Of a stretch of DNA of 64,000 nt, positions 1 through 8,444 are shown piece by piece (position 1 is the first letter of the stretch; every line of letters begins with the position of its first letter). A program made the translations under genes and the position numbers. Where the stretch lies: positions 248,001 through 312,000 of the forward strand of contig DATNFO010000018.1 of NCBI GenBank assembly GCA_035606355.1, in the 5' to 3' direction. Below the pieces are notes generated by a model. It was given only the letters and a program-made list of their open reading frames with translations, searched no databases and had not been told where the DNA came from. This stretch comes from Sulfopaludibacter sp035606355 (GTDB taxonomy: Bacteria > Acidobacteriota > Terriglobia > Bryobacterales > Bryobacteraceae).

Positions 1-558
1 GACCTCATTCTGGAAGCCTATGGCGCCGAGCCTTTCCAACTTTCCGGCGGGACCAGGTGGCTCGACACGGAGGAGTTCGATCTCGACGCGAGAACCGAAG
101 CGCCGGCGGCGAAGGAGCAGATGCGGTCCGCGCTGCAAAACCTGCTCGCCGAGCGGTTCCATCTGACGCTCCGCAAAGAATCCAAGCAATTGAAGGGCTA
201 CGAGCTGGTGGTGGATAAGAATGGCCCAAAGATCCACGCTGACGCCGCCGCCACGGGTTGGTTCCACGGCGACATGCGCCAACTCGCGAATTTGATCTCG
301 GTGCAGTTGACGATCCCGCCGATTGCCGATCCGACGAGGCCTTCCTTCGCCAGCGGCACGCCGGTCCCGGTGATCGACAAAACGGGCCTTGAAGGAACCT
401 ACGGATTTACGCCCGATGTGAAGCCTGAGTCCGGAGCGGATCCGTTCGTGACGTGGCAGAGAACGCTGCAGGAGCAGCTCGGCCTTCGGTTGGAAAGCCG
501 GCGCGTGAACGCAGTACTGCTGGTCGTCCAGTCAGTGGATCGCCTGCGAGAACTTTAG
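1..558 (+). CDS. TIGR03435 family protein, 5' end outside window
   Basis: The frame is open from base 1 to the TAG at 556-558, so only the C-terminal 185 residues are present. It reads like the TIGR03435 family, a large paralogous set of unknown function in Solibacter-type acidobacteria. The signs are a WLDTEEFDLDAR stretch, then LQNLLAERFHLTLRKE (the family's 'LL..RF.L..H.E' block), a GYELVV strand, an 'IDKTGLEGTYGFT' block, and an 'LGLRLE...VLLVVQSVDRL' C-terminus. Those are the family landmarks in the usual order. Full members are about 260-340 residues with an N-terminal signal peptide, which would lie upstream of the window. Role unknown; probably extracytoplasmic. Confidence 0.85.
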   Translation, partial: DLILEAYGAEPFQLSGGTRWLDTEEFDLDARTEAPAAKEQMRSALQNLLAERFHLTLRKESKQLKGYELVVDKNGPKIHADAAATGWFHGDMRQLANLISVQLTIPPIADPTRPSFASGTPVPVIDKTGLEGTYGFTPDVKPESGADPFVTWQRTLQEQLGLRLESRRVNAVLLVVQSVDRLREL

Positions 559-595
559 GCGCGCGGAGGCGACAGGAAGCCGGCGCGACCTTACT

Positions 596-2488
596 TCACT
601 TCAGAGCAATGGTAACCGGCGCCGAACTGATGCCGCCTTGCTGGAGTACGACCGGCTGCGGCCCACTCAATCCTGCCGGAATCGCCGCGCTGATCCGGTA
701 CACTCCGGCGGACGCGACCATCGCCGTCACGGGAGCCGCTTTTCCGCCGATGGTTACTGTAAGCGAACCCTCACCTACTCCGGTCGCTAAAATGACCGCC
801 GTATTGCCACTCGCGGTCGCCGAAAAAATGGAAGGAGCCGCCGCCACCACATTCACCGTAAAGCTCGCTCCAGCCCCGCGGTTGCTGATCACCACCAACT
901 GCGGCCCGAGCGGCACATCCGCGGGAATCTGCGCATTGATTTGCGAGGGAGAAACGTACAGCAATGGCGCTGCCCGGTTCGCGATGGTGACAGTCACGCC
1001 GTTTAACTCAAACGGGCCAGTGTCGCCTTGCCAGCCGCTCAGGCCGGCCGGCACTTGGGCCAGCCCCGCGCCGAAAAGGGAGACCAACTCACCGGGCGCG
1101 ACGCTCACGGCGGAAGCATCCAAAGTAGCAGCGATGAGCGCCGCCACGCTCGGAGCTTCCGGCGCATCCGCGAGTTGCGCGCGCACGGCGCCAGCCGGCG
1201 CGGCGGTCGTATGCACGTTCAGGTAAAACTCCGAAGGCTCTCGCACCAGGTCGCGCAGGACGCCCGGTTCGATCAGCGGAAGGGACCACGCGTGCAGATT
1301 ACCCGATCCCGCATCGCTCGACAGGTTCGAAAGCAGTGCAATCGCAGCCGCGCCATCCTGACCGGTTATGCCGCGATGAATTTGTACGCCCAGAAACTGC
1401 TGCGGCGCGACGAAGCGGAAATTAAAATCCACCAGAAACGTGCCGGCAGCGATCGACCCATCGGAATTGCGAATCGTGTACAGCGTCAGGGTAGCCGGCA
1501 TGGAGCCTGTGTCCGGTGCGGCGGCGGTCTCGTTCGAGGAACTCAGCAACAAAGGAAACGCGGCAGAATCGCTCGACCGCAGTTGCGCCCGCAAGACGCC
1601 CGCCGGGCTTGCCGAGCTGTGAACATCCACATACAGCGACGAGGGATTGCTGAAGAGCGCCGTAAACGCGGACGTCTGGGTGCCAGTCGTGGTGGAGAGC
1701 TCAATGTAATACGGGCCGAGCGTGCCGATTCCGTCCGGCGGCGCGGTAAGGCCCCCGGGGAGCGTCGCGGAGAATACCACCGCGGCGTTCGCGGTGTGGA
1801 TCTGAAACGATGTCAGCGTGCTAAAGTCCTGCGAATTGTAGGAAAGCGAGAGATACAGTTCGCCGCTGGTCCAGTTCCCCGCGGCGTCCCTGGTTCCGAT
1901 CGCGATCACCTGCGCCACGCCGTACGCCTGCGGGAACGCAGGTCCTGGGAGCACATTGGCGGAACTCATCAGCCCCAGCATCACCGCGACCTGCGCCTTT
2001 TGCAGTTGCCCGCGCATCGCGCCGTTCGGATTCGCGGTGGTGATGAGATTCAAGTAGAATTGCGCCGGGTTTTGGTAGAGGTTGCGCAGCGCCGTAAGCG
2101 CAGCGGCATTTGAGCTATCGATCTGCACGGCGTAGTGCAGGCTGTCGCCGTTTGCCTGGACTGCATAGCTGCTCGCCGTCGAAAGCGGAGTCGCGAGCGC
2201 GATTGCGCCGTTCTGCCCCGCAGCTCCGCTGTAGAGTGCCAGGCCGGTGGCGGTGACAGCGGCAGGAAACGTGATGCGCGCGAGAATATCGACGGTGCCG
2301 GAGACGATCTGGCCGGAGCCGTCCCGAACCACGCTCGCGGTCACATCGGCCACGCCGCGAGCGGTGCTTCCATTAATCGCCGGAACTTCGCCGGCGGGCA
2401 GCATCACGGTCCGGAAGGTGGTGGTTTCGGCGGTTTGAGCGTACGAAAGAGAGGCAGCGAGGCACAGAAGCAGGGGCAGGATCCGCAT
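596..2488 (-). CDS. Secreted protein with three CHRD-like repeats and a C-terminal TIGR03437 domain
   Basis: A 630-residue protein that starts with a clear signal peptide (MRILPLLLCLAASLSYAQ). Three repeats of about 130-140 residues follow (roughly 24-165, 166-305 and 306-440). Each ends in a version of 'FYLN(L/V)HTTA.P.GA.R.QL', the hallmark end of CHRD domains (first described in chordin). The last 190 residues resemble the TIGR03437 domain of Solibacter secreted proteins: 'VSVAPGELVSLFGAGL', then 'LLYVSPSQINAQIP', then a final 'VTIGGKAAPV' strand. It is probably exported and may bind surfaces or metals, but no substrate can be read. It converges on the gene ending at 558. Confidence is high for the domains and low for function. 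Confidence 0.85.
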   Translation of the reverse strand: MRILPLLLCLAASLSYAQTAETTTFRTVMLPAGEVPAINGSTARGVADVTASVVRDGSGQIVSGTVDILARITFPAAVTATGLALYSGAAGQNGAIALATPLSTASSYAVQANGDSLHYAVQIDSSNAAALTALRNLYQNPAQFYLNLITTANPNGAMRGQLQKAQVAVMLGLMSSANVLPGPAFPQAYGVAQVIAIGTRDAAGNWTSGELYLSLSYNSQDFSTLTSFQIHTANAAVVFSATLPGGLTAPPDGIGTLGPYYIELSTTTGTQTSAFTALFSNPSSLYVDVHSSASPAGVLRAQLRSSDSAAFPLLLSSSNETAAAPDTGSMPATLTLYTIRNSDGSIAAGTFLVDFNFRFVAPQQFLGVQIHRGITGQDGAAAIALLSNLSSDAGSGNLHAWSLPLIEPGVLRDLVREPSEFYLNVHTTAAPAGAVRAQLADAPEAPSVAALIAATLDASAVSVAPGELVSLFGAGLAQVPAGLSGWQGDTGPFELNGVTVTIANRAAPLLYVSPSQINAQIPADVPLGPQLVVISNRGAGASFTVNVVAAAPSIFSATASGNTAVILATGVGEGSLTVTIGGKAAPVTAMVASAGVYRISAAIPAGLSGPQPVVLQQGGISSAPVTIALK

Positions 2489-2527
2489 GATGGAACTCCC
2501 CAGGATATCAGTGACGCGCGGGGCGCG

Positions 2528-2824
2528 TTAATTGGCGAGTGCGAGGGGCCGGTGGTGAGACGGGTCGGCTGAAACCGGCACGCTTGGGTCGACAATCGGC
2601 GGATCGGACACTCTGCGGAGCAACTGCCGGGGCGGCGGCGTTCCCGCGATTTCGGCTTGCCTGCGCGACAACGACTCGCCGGTAAATGCGCCCAGGGCGA
2701 CTATGGCTGCGCAGCCGGCGCCGATCAGCCACCGTTGTCCGGCCGTGTAGGGCTTGAACTCGCGACGGCGGACATTCTGCGAGGCAAGGTCAAACACCGG
2801 AGCGGTTGCAGTCGTCGAACTCAT
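2528..2824 (-). CDS. Small single-pass membrane protein, function unknown
   Basis: 98 residues with a polar N-terminus (about 30 residues), one hydrophobic segment (WLIGAGCAAIVALGAFTG, about 32-49) and a proline-rich, probably extracytoplasmic tail. It lies 39 bp upstream of the CHRD protein on the same strand and 74 bp downstream of the TIG-domain protein, so the three may be cotranscribed. No family recognised. Codon use looks ordinary for the window, and no competing frame is more convincing. Confidence 0.55.
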   Translation of the reverse strand: MSSTTATAPVFDLASQNVRRREFKPYTAGQRWLIGAGCAAIVALGAFTGESLSRRQAEIAGTPPPRQLLRRVSDPPIVDPSVPVSADPSHHRPLALAN

Positions 2825-2898
2825 GCCGCGTCTCCTGAAGGGAAGTATCGATGCGCCGTTGCGGGCGCCTCAAGTTCGCTTTGGATAGCAACGAAAGG

Positions 2899-3264
2899 CT
2901 ATCGCGCCTGAACGACCAGCGTAAATACGGCGGAGGTGCCGCCGCCGGGTGCGGGATTGGTAACCGCAATCGTGAGGCGGCCGGGTTGGGCCATATCGGC
3001 GGGTTGCAGTGTCAGATCCAGGCGGCCGGCGTTGTTATAGGAGACTTTTCGTTCGTTGCCGTTCACCGACGCGGTAGACGTGGAGAGGAAATTTCGGCCG
3101 TGGATCTCGACAATTCGGGCCGGGGAGTTCGCGGGCACCGTACGGGGCGAGAGATCGGTGAGTACAGGGGCCGGGTTTTCGACGCGTCCGGGAGCGGCGG
3201 CCACCGCTGCAATCAACAACGTGGCCTGCAAGGCGATGAGCACCCGACTGAAGCCTTGGTACAT
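2899..3264 (-). CDS. Secreted IPT/TIG-like single-domain protein
   Basis: 121 residues with an N-terminal signal peptide (hydrophobic LIALQATLLIAAVAAA). The rest looks like one IPT/TIG immunoglobulin-like domain: 'PVLTDLSPRTVPANSPA', 'EIHGRNF', and a final 'GRLTIAVTNPAPGGGTSAVFTLVV' region. Such domains are usually one module of larger surface proteins; here it stands alone. It is the first gene of a likely three-gene minus-strand unit with the small membrane protein and the CHRD protein. Probably an exported binding or structural protein. Confidence 0.7.
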   Translation of the reverse strand: MYQGFSRVLIALQATLLIAAVAAAPGRVENPAPVLTDLSPRTVPANSPARIVEIHGRNFLSTSTASVNGNERKVSYNNAGRLDLTLQPADMAQPGRLTIAVTNPAPGGGTSAVFTLVVQAR

Positions 3265-3476
3265 CCCCGCACCACTTTAACCGAATGGCAATCGTGGTTG
3301 CAATCCGCAAATACGCGCCGCCGCGCAAGGAGAAAACACGGCGGCGCGCCGATCGCCCGAATCAAACGGCAATCTGGATACTGACACAGCTTGCTGCCCC
3401 AATACTGTGCGACTTCGCACACGGGCTCTGGCAGTGAGGGGAAATACGGCTTTCCCGCTCAATTCGGTTTCGATAT

Positions 3477-4859
3477 GTGCTCCAATATATGGACATGTAC
3501 CGCTATACACGGCAGTTTTTCGCGAGTCTGGCCGCCATAGCCGCCGTCGCATTGGCCGCGCAGCAACTCCCGGCGCCGAAAAAGACGCCGCCGAAGTCGC
3601 AGGACGAGAAGATGCAGTGGTTCCGCCAGGCCAAGTTCGGGCTGTTTATCCACTGGGGGCTTTACGCGATCCCGGCGGGCGAATGGAAGGGGCAGCCGGT
3701 CGCCGGTATCGGGGAGTGGATCATGAATCGCGCCAAAATTCCGGTTACCGAATACGAAAAACTGGCGGCGCAGTTCAACCCCGTGAAGTTCAATGCGGAA
3801 GAGTGGGTACAGATGGCGCAGGACGCGGGCATGAAGTACATCGTCATCACCAGCAAGCACCACGATGGCTTCGCAATGTTCCACTCCGCCGTGAGCAAGT
3901 ACAACGTCTACGACGCCACGCCATGGCATCGCGACCCGTTGAAGGAACTGGCACAGGCGTGCGCGCGGCACAACATCAGGTTGGGGTTCTACTATTCGCA
4001 ATCGCAGGACTGGCACGAGCCGAACGGGGCGGGGAACACGTGGGACTTCGGTCCCGACGATCAGAAAGACTACGATCAGTATCTGCGCGGAAAGGCAGAG
4101 CCCCAGGTGAAGGAGCTGCTCTCGAATTATGGTCCGGTGTGCCTGATCTGGTTCGATACGGCTCGCATGATGACGGGCGAGCGGGGTCCGCGATTCGTGG
4201 ACATCGTGCACACGCTGCAGCCGTGGACGCTGATCGATGGGCGTCTCGGCGTACCGGGCGATTACCGGTCCATGGGCGACAACGCCATTCCGAATGCAGT
4301 CGTGCAGGGAGATTGGGAAGTGCCCGCCACCATGAATCACACGTGGGGCTTCAAGAAGGATGACACCGACTGGAAGACGCCGGACGATATCGCATTCAAG
4401 CTGGTGGACATCGCCAGCAAGGGCGGCAATTATCTGCTGAACGTCGGGCCGACGGCCGAAGGTGTGATCCCGCAGGCGAGCCAGGACAATCTGCGCGCCG
4501 TCGGGAAGTGGCTGAAGGTGAACGGCGAGGCTGTATACGGAGCCGGTCCGACGCCGTTCGGCGATGAACTGGGGGCCGAGGACCCGACCACCCACGATAA
4601 GAACGGCAAGCCGGGTTTTAAGGTCGCCAAGGAATGGCGCTGCACAACGAAGCCGGGCAAGCTGTATATCACGTTCTTCCAGTGGCCGGGCGAAAGCTTC
4701 GAACTCAACAAGGTCAGCGGAAAGATCAGCAAAGCGTACATGCTGGCGGACACGCGAAAGAAGGCGCTGCCCATCAAGCAGGACGGAGGAAAACTGACCG
4801 TCACTATGCCGCAACAAAAGCCCGAGGCGATAGCAACGGTTGTCGTGTTGGAGCAGTAG
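3477..4859 (+). CDS. Alpha-L-fucosidase, GH29
   Basis: 460 residues from GTG at 3477; ATG codons at 3489 and 3495 are equally plausible starts and keep the signal peptide (FFASLAAIAAVALAAQ). GH29 enzymes hydrolyse terminal alpha-L-fucose by a retaining mechanism. Seen here: 'AKFGLFIHWGLYAIPAGEW' (about 52-70), the substrate-binding 'TSKHHDGFAMF' (about 126-136), 'GFYYSQSQDWH', and 'LIWFDTA', whose Asp (about 227) is the expected nucleophile. 'GNYLLNVGP' closes the barrel, followed by a C-terminal beta domain. Length fits the shorter bacterial GH29 type. It probably acts in the periplasm on fucosylated glycans. A repeat of family R2 begins right after the stop codon. Confidence 0.93.
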   Translation: MLQYMDMYRYTRQFFASLAAIAAVALAAQQLPAPKKTPPKSQDEKMQWFRQAKFGLFIHWGLYAIPAGEWKGQPVAGIGEWIMNRAKIPVTEYEKLAAQFNPVKFNAEEWVQMAQDAGMKYIVITSKHHDGFAMFHSAVSKYNVYDATPWHRDPLKELAQACARHNIRLGFYYSQSQDWHEPNGAGNTWDFGPDDQKDYDQYLRGKAEPQVKELLSNYGPVCLIWFDTARMMTGERGPRFVDIVHTLQPWTLIDGRLGVPGDYRSMGDNAIPNAVVQGDWEVPATMNHTWGFKKDDTDWKTPDDIAFKLVDIASKGGNYLLNVGPTAEGVIPQASQDNLRAVGKWLKVNGEAVYGAGPTPFGDELGAEDPTTHDKNGKPGFKVAKEWRCTTKPGKLYITFFQWPGESFELNKVSGKISKAYMLADTRKKALPIKQDGGKLTVTMPQQKPEAIATVVVLEQ

Positions 4860-4860
4860 G

Positions 4861-4926
4861 GACCGGTCTAGAGCCCGGTCGCATGCGAGCTCCGCTCGCC
4901 GCAACAGGAAAGATTTCTGTTGCCAC
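4861..4926. repeat. R2 palindromic repeat between convergent genes (degenerate copy)
   Basis: It begins immediately after the fucosidase TAG with GACCGGTCTAGAGCCCGGTC, a palindrome. Two smaller hairpins follow: GCATGCGAGC/GCTCGC-like, and CAACAGGAAAGATTTCTGTTG. The same three-hairpin order recurs at 53291-53363. It ends two bases before the stop codon of the minus-strand gene at 4928, so it probably serves as a bidirectional terminator or REP-like element. Confidence 0.7.
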
Positions 4927-4927
4927 T

Positions 4928-5278
4928 TTACGCTAGGATCGCCATCTCCGCGACCTTTTTCAGGCCCTTCGACGCCATACGCAAGGCGAAGTTTCCGGCC
5001 TTCTCCTGCACATCCCGTCCGCCGGCCGGTGCCGCCGTGCGTTCGGGATCGGCGAGATAGACAGCCGCCCCTAGCGGAACGCGTGCCACCGACGAATGTC
5101 CGCGTCCGACCACAAAGCCTCCATACGCGGCTCCTAATGCCGCGCCTATGCAGTACGGCGCCAAGGCGTGGCGCGACGAACTGGTCCGCGCGAGCCGGTA
5201 GAACCGGTCGATCGCCCACCATGCCACAAGGCCGCCAGCCGCGCCCGTCAATAGACCTTTCCACGCACTTTCATTCAT
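4928..5278 (-). CDS. Small two-segment membrane protein, unknown function
   Basis: 116 residues. I chose ATG at 5278 because GGAGGA lies just upstream; the longer in-frame reading to 5383 adds 35 polar residues and overlaps the next gene. Two Gly/Ala-rich hydrophobic stretches are visible ('GLLTGAAGGLVAWWAI' and 'YCIGAALGAAYGGFVVG'), resembling glycine-zipper membrane proteins. The C-terminus is a basic amphipathic helix. No family recognised. It lies 32 bp downstream of the SnoaL/DUF4440-like gene on the same strand. Confidence 0.6.
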   Translation of the reverse strand: MNESAWKGLLTGAAGGLVAWWAIDRFYRLARTSSSRHALAPYCIGAALGAAYGGFVVGRGHSSVARVPLGAAVYLADPERTAAPAGGRDVQEKAGNFALRMASKGLKKVAEMAILA

Positions 5279-5310
5279 CGCGATTCCTCCGCGCGGTTTT
5301 TCGCTGCAAC

Positions 5311-5793
5311 TCACCGCCCATTCTCGTCGGAGATCACATGACTCACGATCAGCCACTTGCCACCCGTCTTCGTCAGCACCCAAGTGGCATGAGTGCGGCG
5401 GTCGGGCAGGTCCCTTCCGTCCGGCGCCTTGTTGCCACCCGTCTGGTAGTCCCTATACGCGATCGCGACATCGGGGCGCACAAAGCGGATCCGCGGTTCA
5501 CTCCACGTGGTGTGCCGCTCGTGGTTTTGCGGCCGTTTCACCACCATCGCGACATACGCGACTATCTCCGCGCCACCCTTTTTCCGCACGCCAAACGCGT
5601 TCAGCCAATCGGCGTCGTCCGCGTAATCGCCCTGCAAAACGGACGCGTCGAAGCGGTCCCAGTTCTGCTGCCAGTGATTGACGATGGTGCGGATCGCCGC
5701 TTCGTCGCCGGTCTGCGGCGTCGGCTGCCCCTGGCCCCAAACGCAGCCGGCGTGCAGCACGGCCAGCGCTATAAACGCGAGCAGATATTTCAT
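5311..5793 (-). CDS. Exported SnoaL/DUF4440-like (NTF2-fold) protein
   Basis: 160 residues with a signal peptide (MKYLLAFIALAVLHAGCVWG; the Cys could also be lipidated). The mature part has the NTF2-like layout: 'DEAAIRTIVNHWQQNWDRFD' helix, 'YADDADWLNAFG', 'VAIAYRDYQ', and a closing 'HATWVLTKTGGKWLIVSH' strand typical of SnoaL-like/DUF4440 proteins. Such proteins form small dimeric cone folds that bind hydrophobic ligands; some are enzymes. Substrate unknown. Confidence 0.8.
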   Translation of the reverse strand: MKYLLAFIALAVLHAGCVWGQGQPTPQTGDEAAIRTIVNHWQQNWDRFDASVLQGDYADDADWLNAFGVRKKGGAEIVAYVAMVVKRPQNHERHTTWSEPRIRFVRPDVAIAYRDYQTGGNKAPDGRDLPDRRTHATWVLTKTGGKWLIVSHVISDENGR

Positions 5794-5839
5794 AGCTGTT
5801 CAGTATAGCGAGGGCGCTAAGAATGTAGCAGTGAGGGGA

Positions 5840-5929
<90 letters not shown>

Positions 5930-5995
5930 GCGTGGTTGGAATACCAGTATACCAGCAGCAAAGGCGCGCGCGCCAAAACGAAACGCCCTCGCCAT

Positions 5996-7057
5996 TTACT
6001 GGTGACGCCGCAACGCCTCGCGGTACTCCCGACCCAGCCGGGCGACCAGTTCGGCCGCGCTCTGCCGGCGAGCCATACGAACGCCCTGACCGGCCCACAG
6101 CGAAAGATACTCGGAGCGATTCTGCCTGGTAGCTTCCGTGCGCATCGGGCGTGTCAGAGCGTTTTGCAGGGGGAACGGCAGAATCAGCTCACCGTGCGCT
6201 TCGAAATCGCGTAAAACCCGGTTCGCGATGCCGCGTGCGGGCCTCCCGGAGAACGCCCGTGTCAGTTTCGTCTGGTCCTCGGCCGCGTTCACGAGGGCAT
6301 CTTTGTACGAGAGGGCCACGCCGGCTTCGTCGCAGGTAAGAAAGGCGGTGCCTAGCTGGACCGCGGTGGCGCCGAGCACGAGAGCCGCCGCGACGCCTCG
6401 ACCGTCCATGATGCCGCCCGATGCGATCACCGGCACTCGCACGGCGTCGGCAATCTGCGGGATGAGTGCAATGCCGCCGATCAGGCCCGAAATGAAATCG
6501 GTCGCAAAGGTGCCGCGATGGCCGCCGGCCTCGCTGCCCTGCGCGACTACGGCGTCGACTCCTGCCTCTACCAGCGCCTGTGCTTCCGCGACAGTTGTCG
6601 CGGTGCCGGCGACGACGATCCCACGGTCGCGGAACCGGCGGATGGTTTCCGGCGGGAACATGCCGAAGGTAAAGCTGAACACGGCGGCGCTGGATTCGAG
6701 ACATGCCTCCACCTGGTCATCAATGGACGGCGAATTGAGCTTCGGCGGCTCCGGCGCGGGCAGACCTAATTCCGCGTGGTAAGGCGCAACGGCTTGGACT
6801 CCTGCTGCGATCGCGTCGCCGGTCGCCTGCGTTTGAGCGAGCGGCGCGAACAGGTTAATGCCGAACGGTCGCGAGGTGAGGGCTCGAACGGCGCGTGCAC
6901 GCTCCGAGATGCCATTCGCCGTCAGGTATGCGGCGCCGATGCATCCGAGTGCGCCCGCGGCGGATACGGCGGCGACCAGTTCCACCGTGTCGCCGCCTCC
7001 GGCCATGGGCGCTTGAATGACGGGGACAGAGAGGCCGAGGGTTGCGATGAGGTCCAT
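5996..7057 (-). CDS. Nitronate monooxygenase (2-nitropropane dioxygenase family)
   Basis: 353 residues, an FMN-dependent TIM-barrel enzyme that oxidises alkyl nitronates. Seen: N-terminal 'VIQAPMAGGGDTVELVAAV', the FMN loop 'AQGSEAGGHRGTF' (about 190-202) with the His expected to be catalytic, and the phosphate-binding 'VPVIASGGIMDGRG...GATAVQLGTAFL'. The length is normal for the family. It may detoxify propionate-3-nitronate; some relatives have other roles, so the substrate is inferred. Cytoplasmic, no signal peptide. It stands alone between the tRNA and a repeat-rich spacer. Confidence 0.9.
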   Translation of the reverse strand: MDLIATLGLSVPVIQAPMAGGGDTVELVAAVSAAGALGCIGAAYLTANGISERARAVRALTSRPFGINLFAPLAQTQATGDAIAAGVQAVAPYHAELGLPAPEPPKLNSPSIDDQVEACLESSAAVFSFTFGMFPPETIRRFRDRGIVVAGTATTVAEAQALVEAGVDAVVAQGSEAGGHRGTFATDFISGLIGGIALIPQIADAVRVPVIASGGIMDGRGVAAALVLGATAVQLGTAFLTCDEAGVALSYKDALVNAAEDQTKLTRAFSGRPARGIANRVLRDFEAHGELILPFPLQNALTRPMRTEATRQNRSEYLSLWAGQGVRMARRQSAAELVARLGREYREALRRHQ

Positions 7058-7139
7058 GGTTCAGTGATGCGGAGGGCGGGGTTTGTGATGCGGCAGTTTG
7101 CGCGCGGAATGGGGCGCTTTTCGATGCACCGCGTGGGAA

Positions 7140-7260
7140 GAAATCCGGCTCTGGTTCTCGTGGCGCTCCATTCGCCTTTCGATGCACCTTTTACCGCTTC
7201 CTTACGGTCGCGGCTCCGTTAGCAGCATCAACTACATACGGAGCCGTGACCGTGAGGGGT
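7140..7260 (+). repeat. R1 dispersed hairpin element, copy 1
   Basis: Left flank AAATCCGGCT...CATTCGCCTTTCGATG, then the hairpin: CACCTTTTACCGCTTCC plus TTACGGTCGCGGCTCCGT (7202-7219), loop TAGCAGCATCAACTACAT, return arm ACGGAGCCGTGACCGTGA (7238-7255). The right arm breaks off early into GGGGTTGTGAAAAAATCC, where copy 2 begins. Part of the same family as copies at 7261, 11022, 41583 and 59559. Confidence 0.85.
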
Positions 7261-7400
7261 TGTGAAAAAATCCGGCTGCCGTTCTCGTCGCGCTCTATTC
7301 GCCTTTCGATACACCTTTTACCGCTCCCTCACGGTCACGGTTCCGTTAGCAGAATCAACTAGATACGGAGCCGTGACCGTAAGGGAGCGGTAAAAGGTGC
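7261..7400 (+). repeat. R1 dispersed hairpin element, copy 2 (full-length hairpin)
   Basis: The best copy. Left flank TGTGAAAAAATCCGGCTG...TTCGCCTTTCGATA, then a near-perfect 35-bp inverted repeat: arm 7312-7346 (CACCTTTTACCGCTCCC... to ...GGTTCCGT) and arm 7365-7399 (ACGGAGCCGTGACCG... to ...CGGTAAAAGGTG). The loop TAGCAGAATCAACTAGAT is asymmetric and conserved, which gives the element a direction. Confidence 0.9.
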
Positions 7401-7534
7401 CCGGGACATGAGTGCGTTTGAATGCGGCAAAAAAGCAATTCGATATTCTTTCACAGCCCCGTGAGGGAGCGGTAAAGGGTGCCGGGGGTGCGAGTGCATT
7501 TGAATGCGGCAAAAAAGCAATTCGATTTTTTTGC
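7401..7534 (+). repeat. R1 right-flank fragments in tandem
   Basis: Two direct copies of TGAATGCGGCAAAAAAGCAATTCGAT (7420 and 7501 regions) are separated by CCCGTGAGGGAGCGGTAAAGGGTGCC, a right-arm remnant of the R1 hairpin. Together with the two upstream copies this fills the 480-bp spacer between the nitronate monooxygenase and the TIGR03435 gene; no coding region is seen in it. Confidence 0.8.
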
Positions 7535-7540
7535 GGCGCG

Positions 7541-8413
7541 CTAATTTTCGGTGGGCGTTTTGGATATCGAGTCCACCACCAGAACCTGGATGGGCGCTTT
7601 CTTTTTGTCGAGGTTCAGGCCGATGGCCTTCAGCGCCGCGAACAGGGAATCCGGGGTGTTTCCGGCGGCGAATTTCAGGGCTTCCGGCGGCAAATTCACA
7701 CCCGCCGCGACCGCCGAGTGGATCATGATGCCCATGTAGTCTTCCTGCGTGAGCTGCAGTTCCAGGTCGTAGTTTCCGGTGATTCCCGTCTGATCCACAA
7801 CGGGCAGATCCAAAAACCGGCCAAGCAGGTCCACCACGCGGAGCATATCGAGCTTGTGCGCCACGATCTTGTTATCGGCAAGGGTGAAATAGGAACCGCG
7901 ACCGTAGTTCGCCGTCGTTCCCTGCGGGCCGCCGGTCACCTGGACATCGGTCGCGTTCGGCGCCGCGCCGCCCTCCGGAGCCGGATCGAGCTCCACGGGC
8001 TGCAACTTGAAGCCGCCCTTTGCGGCCGTGAGCACGTATGCCGGCAGATCGCGCGTTTCCATGTGGCTCTTCATCTGGAAACGTTCCTTCAGCAGTTCCT
8101 GGAGCGCGACAGGGACATCCTCGCGCTTCGACCCCGCCGGCAAAACCGCGTCGATGTCATAGCGATCGTTGGGCAGCGATTCCGGCGTAATGATCTGGTA
8201 CAGCCGCACCTTGTATGCCGCGGAAATGTAATCGCGGAGCGTCAGATTGGAAATGTGGACCTGCGCGCCATCCACTTTCACGCCGATGTTCACGGCTTTG
8301 CCGCTCATCGCGTCGTACGGCGGCGCTTTCTTTATGGACGCGACTTCGAACTGCTGGCAAAACGCCGCAGTCGAGACAAGGAGGCCCGGCAGAAGGGTGC
8401 GAATCAAGTGCAT
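7541..8413 (-). CDS. TIGR03435 family secreted protein
   Basis: 290 residues with a signal peptide (LIRTLLPGLLVSTAAFCQ) followed directly by the family start 'QFEVASIKKAPP'. Family blocks in order: 'ISNLTLRDYISAAYKV', 'LPNDRYDIDAVLP', 'LQELLKERFQMKSHMETRDLPAYVLT', 'DLPVVDQTGITGNYDLELQL', and a C-terminal 'LFAALKAIGLNLDKKKAPIQVLVVDSI'. Function unknown; paralogs are abundant in Solibacter-like genomes. The stop codon lies a few bases past an R1 repeat. The upstream ADOP permease is on the same strand, 31 bp away, so the two are probably cotranscribed. Confidence 0.92.
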   Translation of the reverse strand: MHLIRTLLPGLLVSTAAFCQQFEVASIKKAPPYDAMSGKAVNIGVKVDGAQVHISNLTLRDYISAAYKVRLYQIITPESLPNDRYDIDAVLPAGSKREDVPVALQELLKERFQMKSHMETRDLPAYVLTAAKGGFKLQPVELDPAPEGGAAPNATDVQVTGGPQGTTANYGRGSYFTLADNKIVAHKLDMLRVVDLLGRFLDLPVVDQTGITGNYDLELQLTQEDYMGIMIHSAVAAGVNLPPEALKFAAGNTPDSLFAALKAIGLNLDKKKAPIQVLVVDSISKTPTEN

Positions 8414-8444
8414 GCCGTATGATACGCAATCCCCGTTGAAAAGT

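Noticed and set aside
3459..5264. 601-codon minus-strand frame across the fucosidase
   Set aside because: Opposite a clear GH29 enzyme; Arg-rich shadow with no domain.
7140..7534. CRISPR array
   Set aside because: The repeats are not evenly spaced, there are no unique spacers and no cas genes. The pattern is that of tandem and dispersed hairpin elements.
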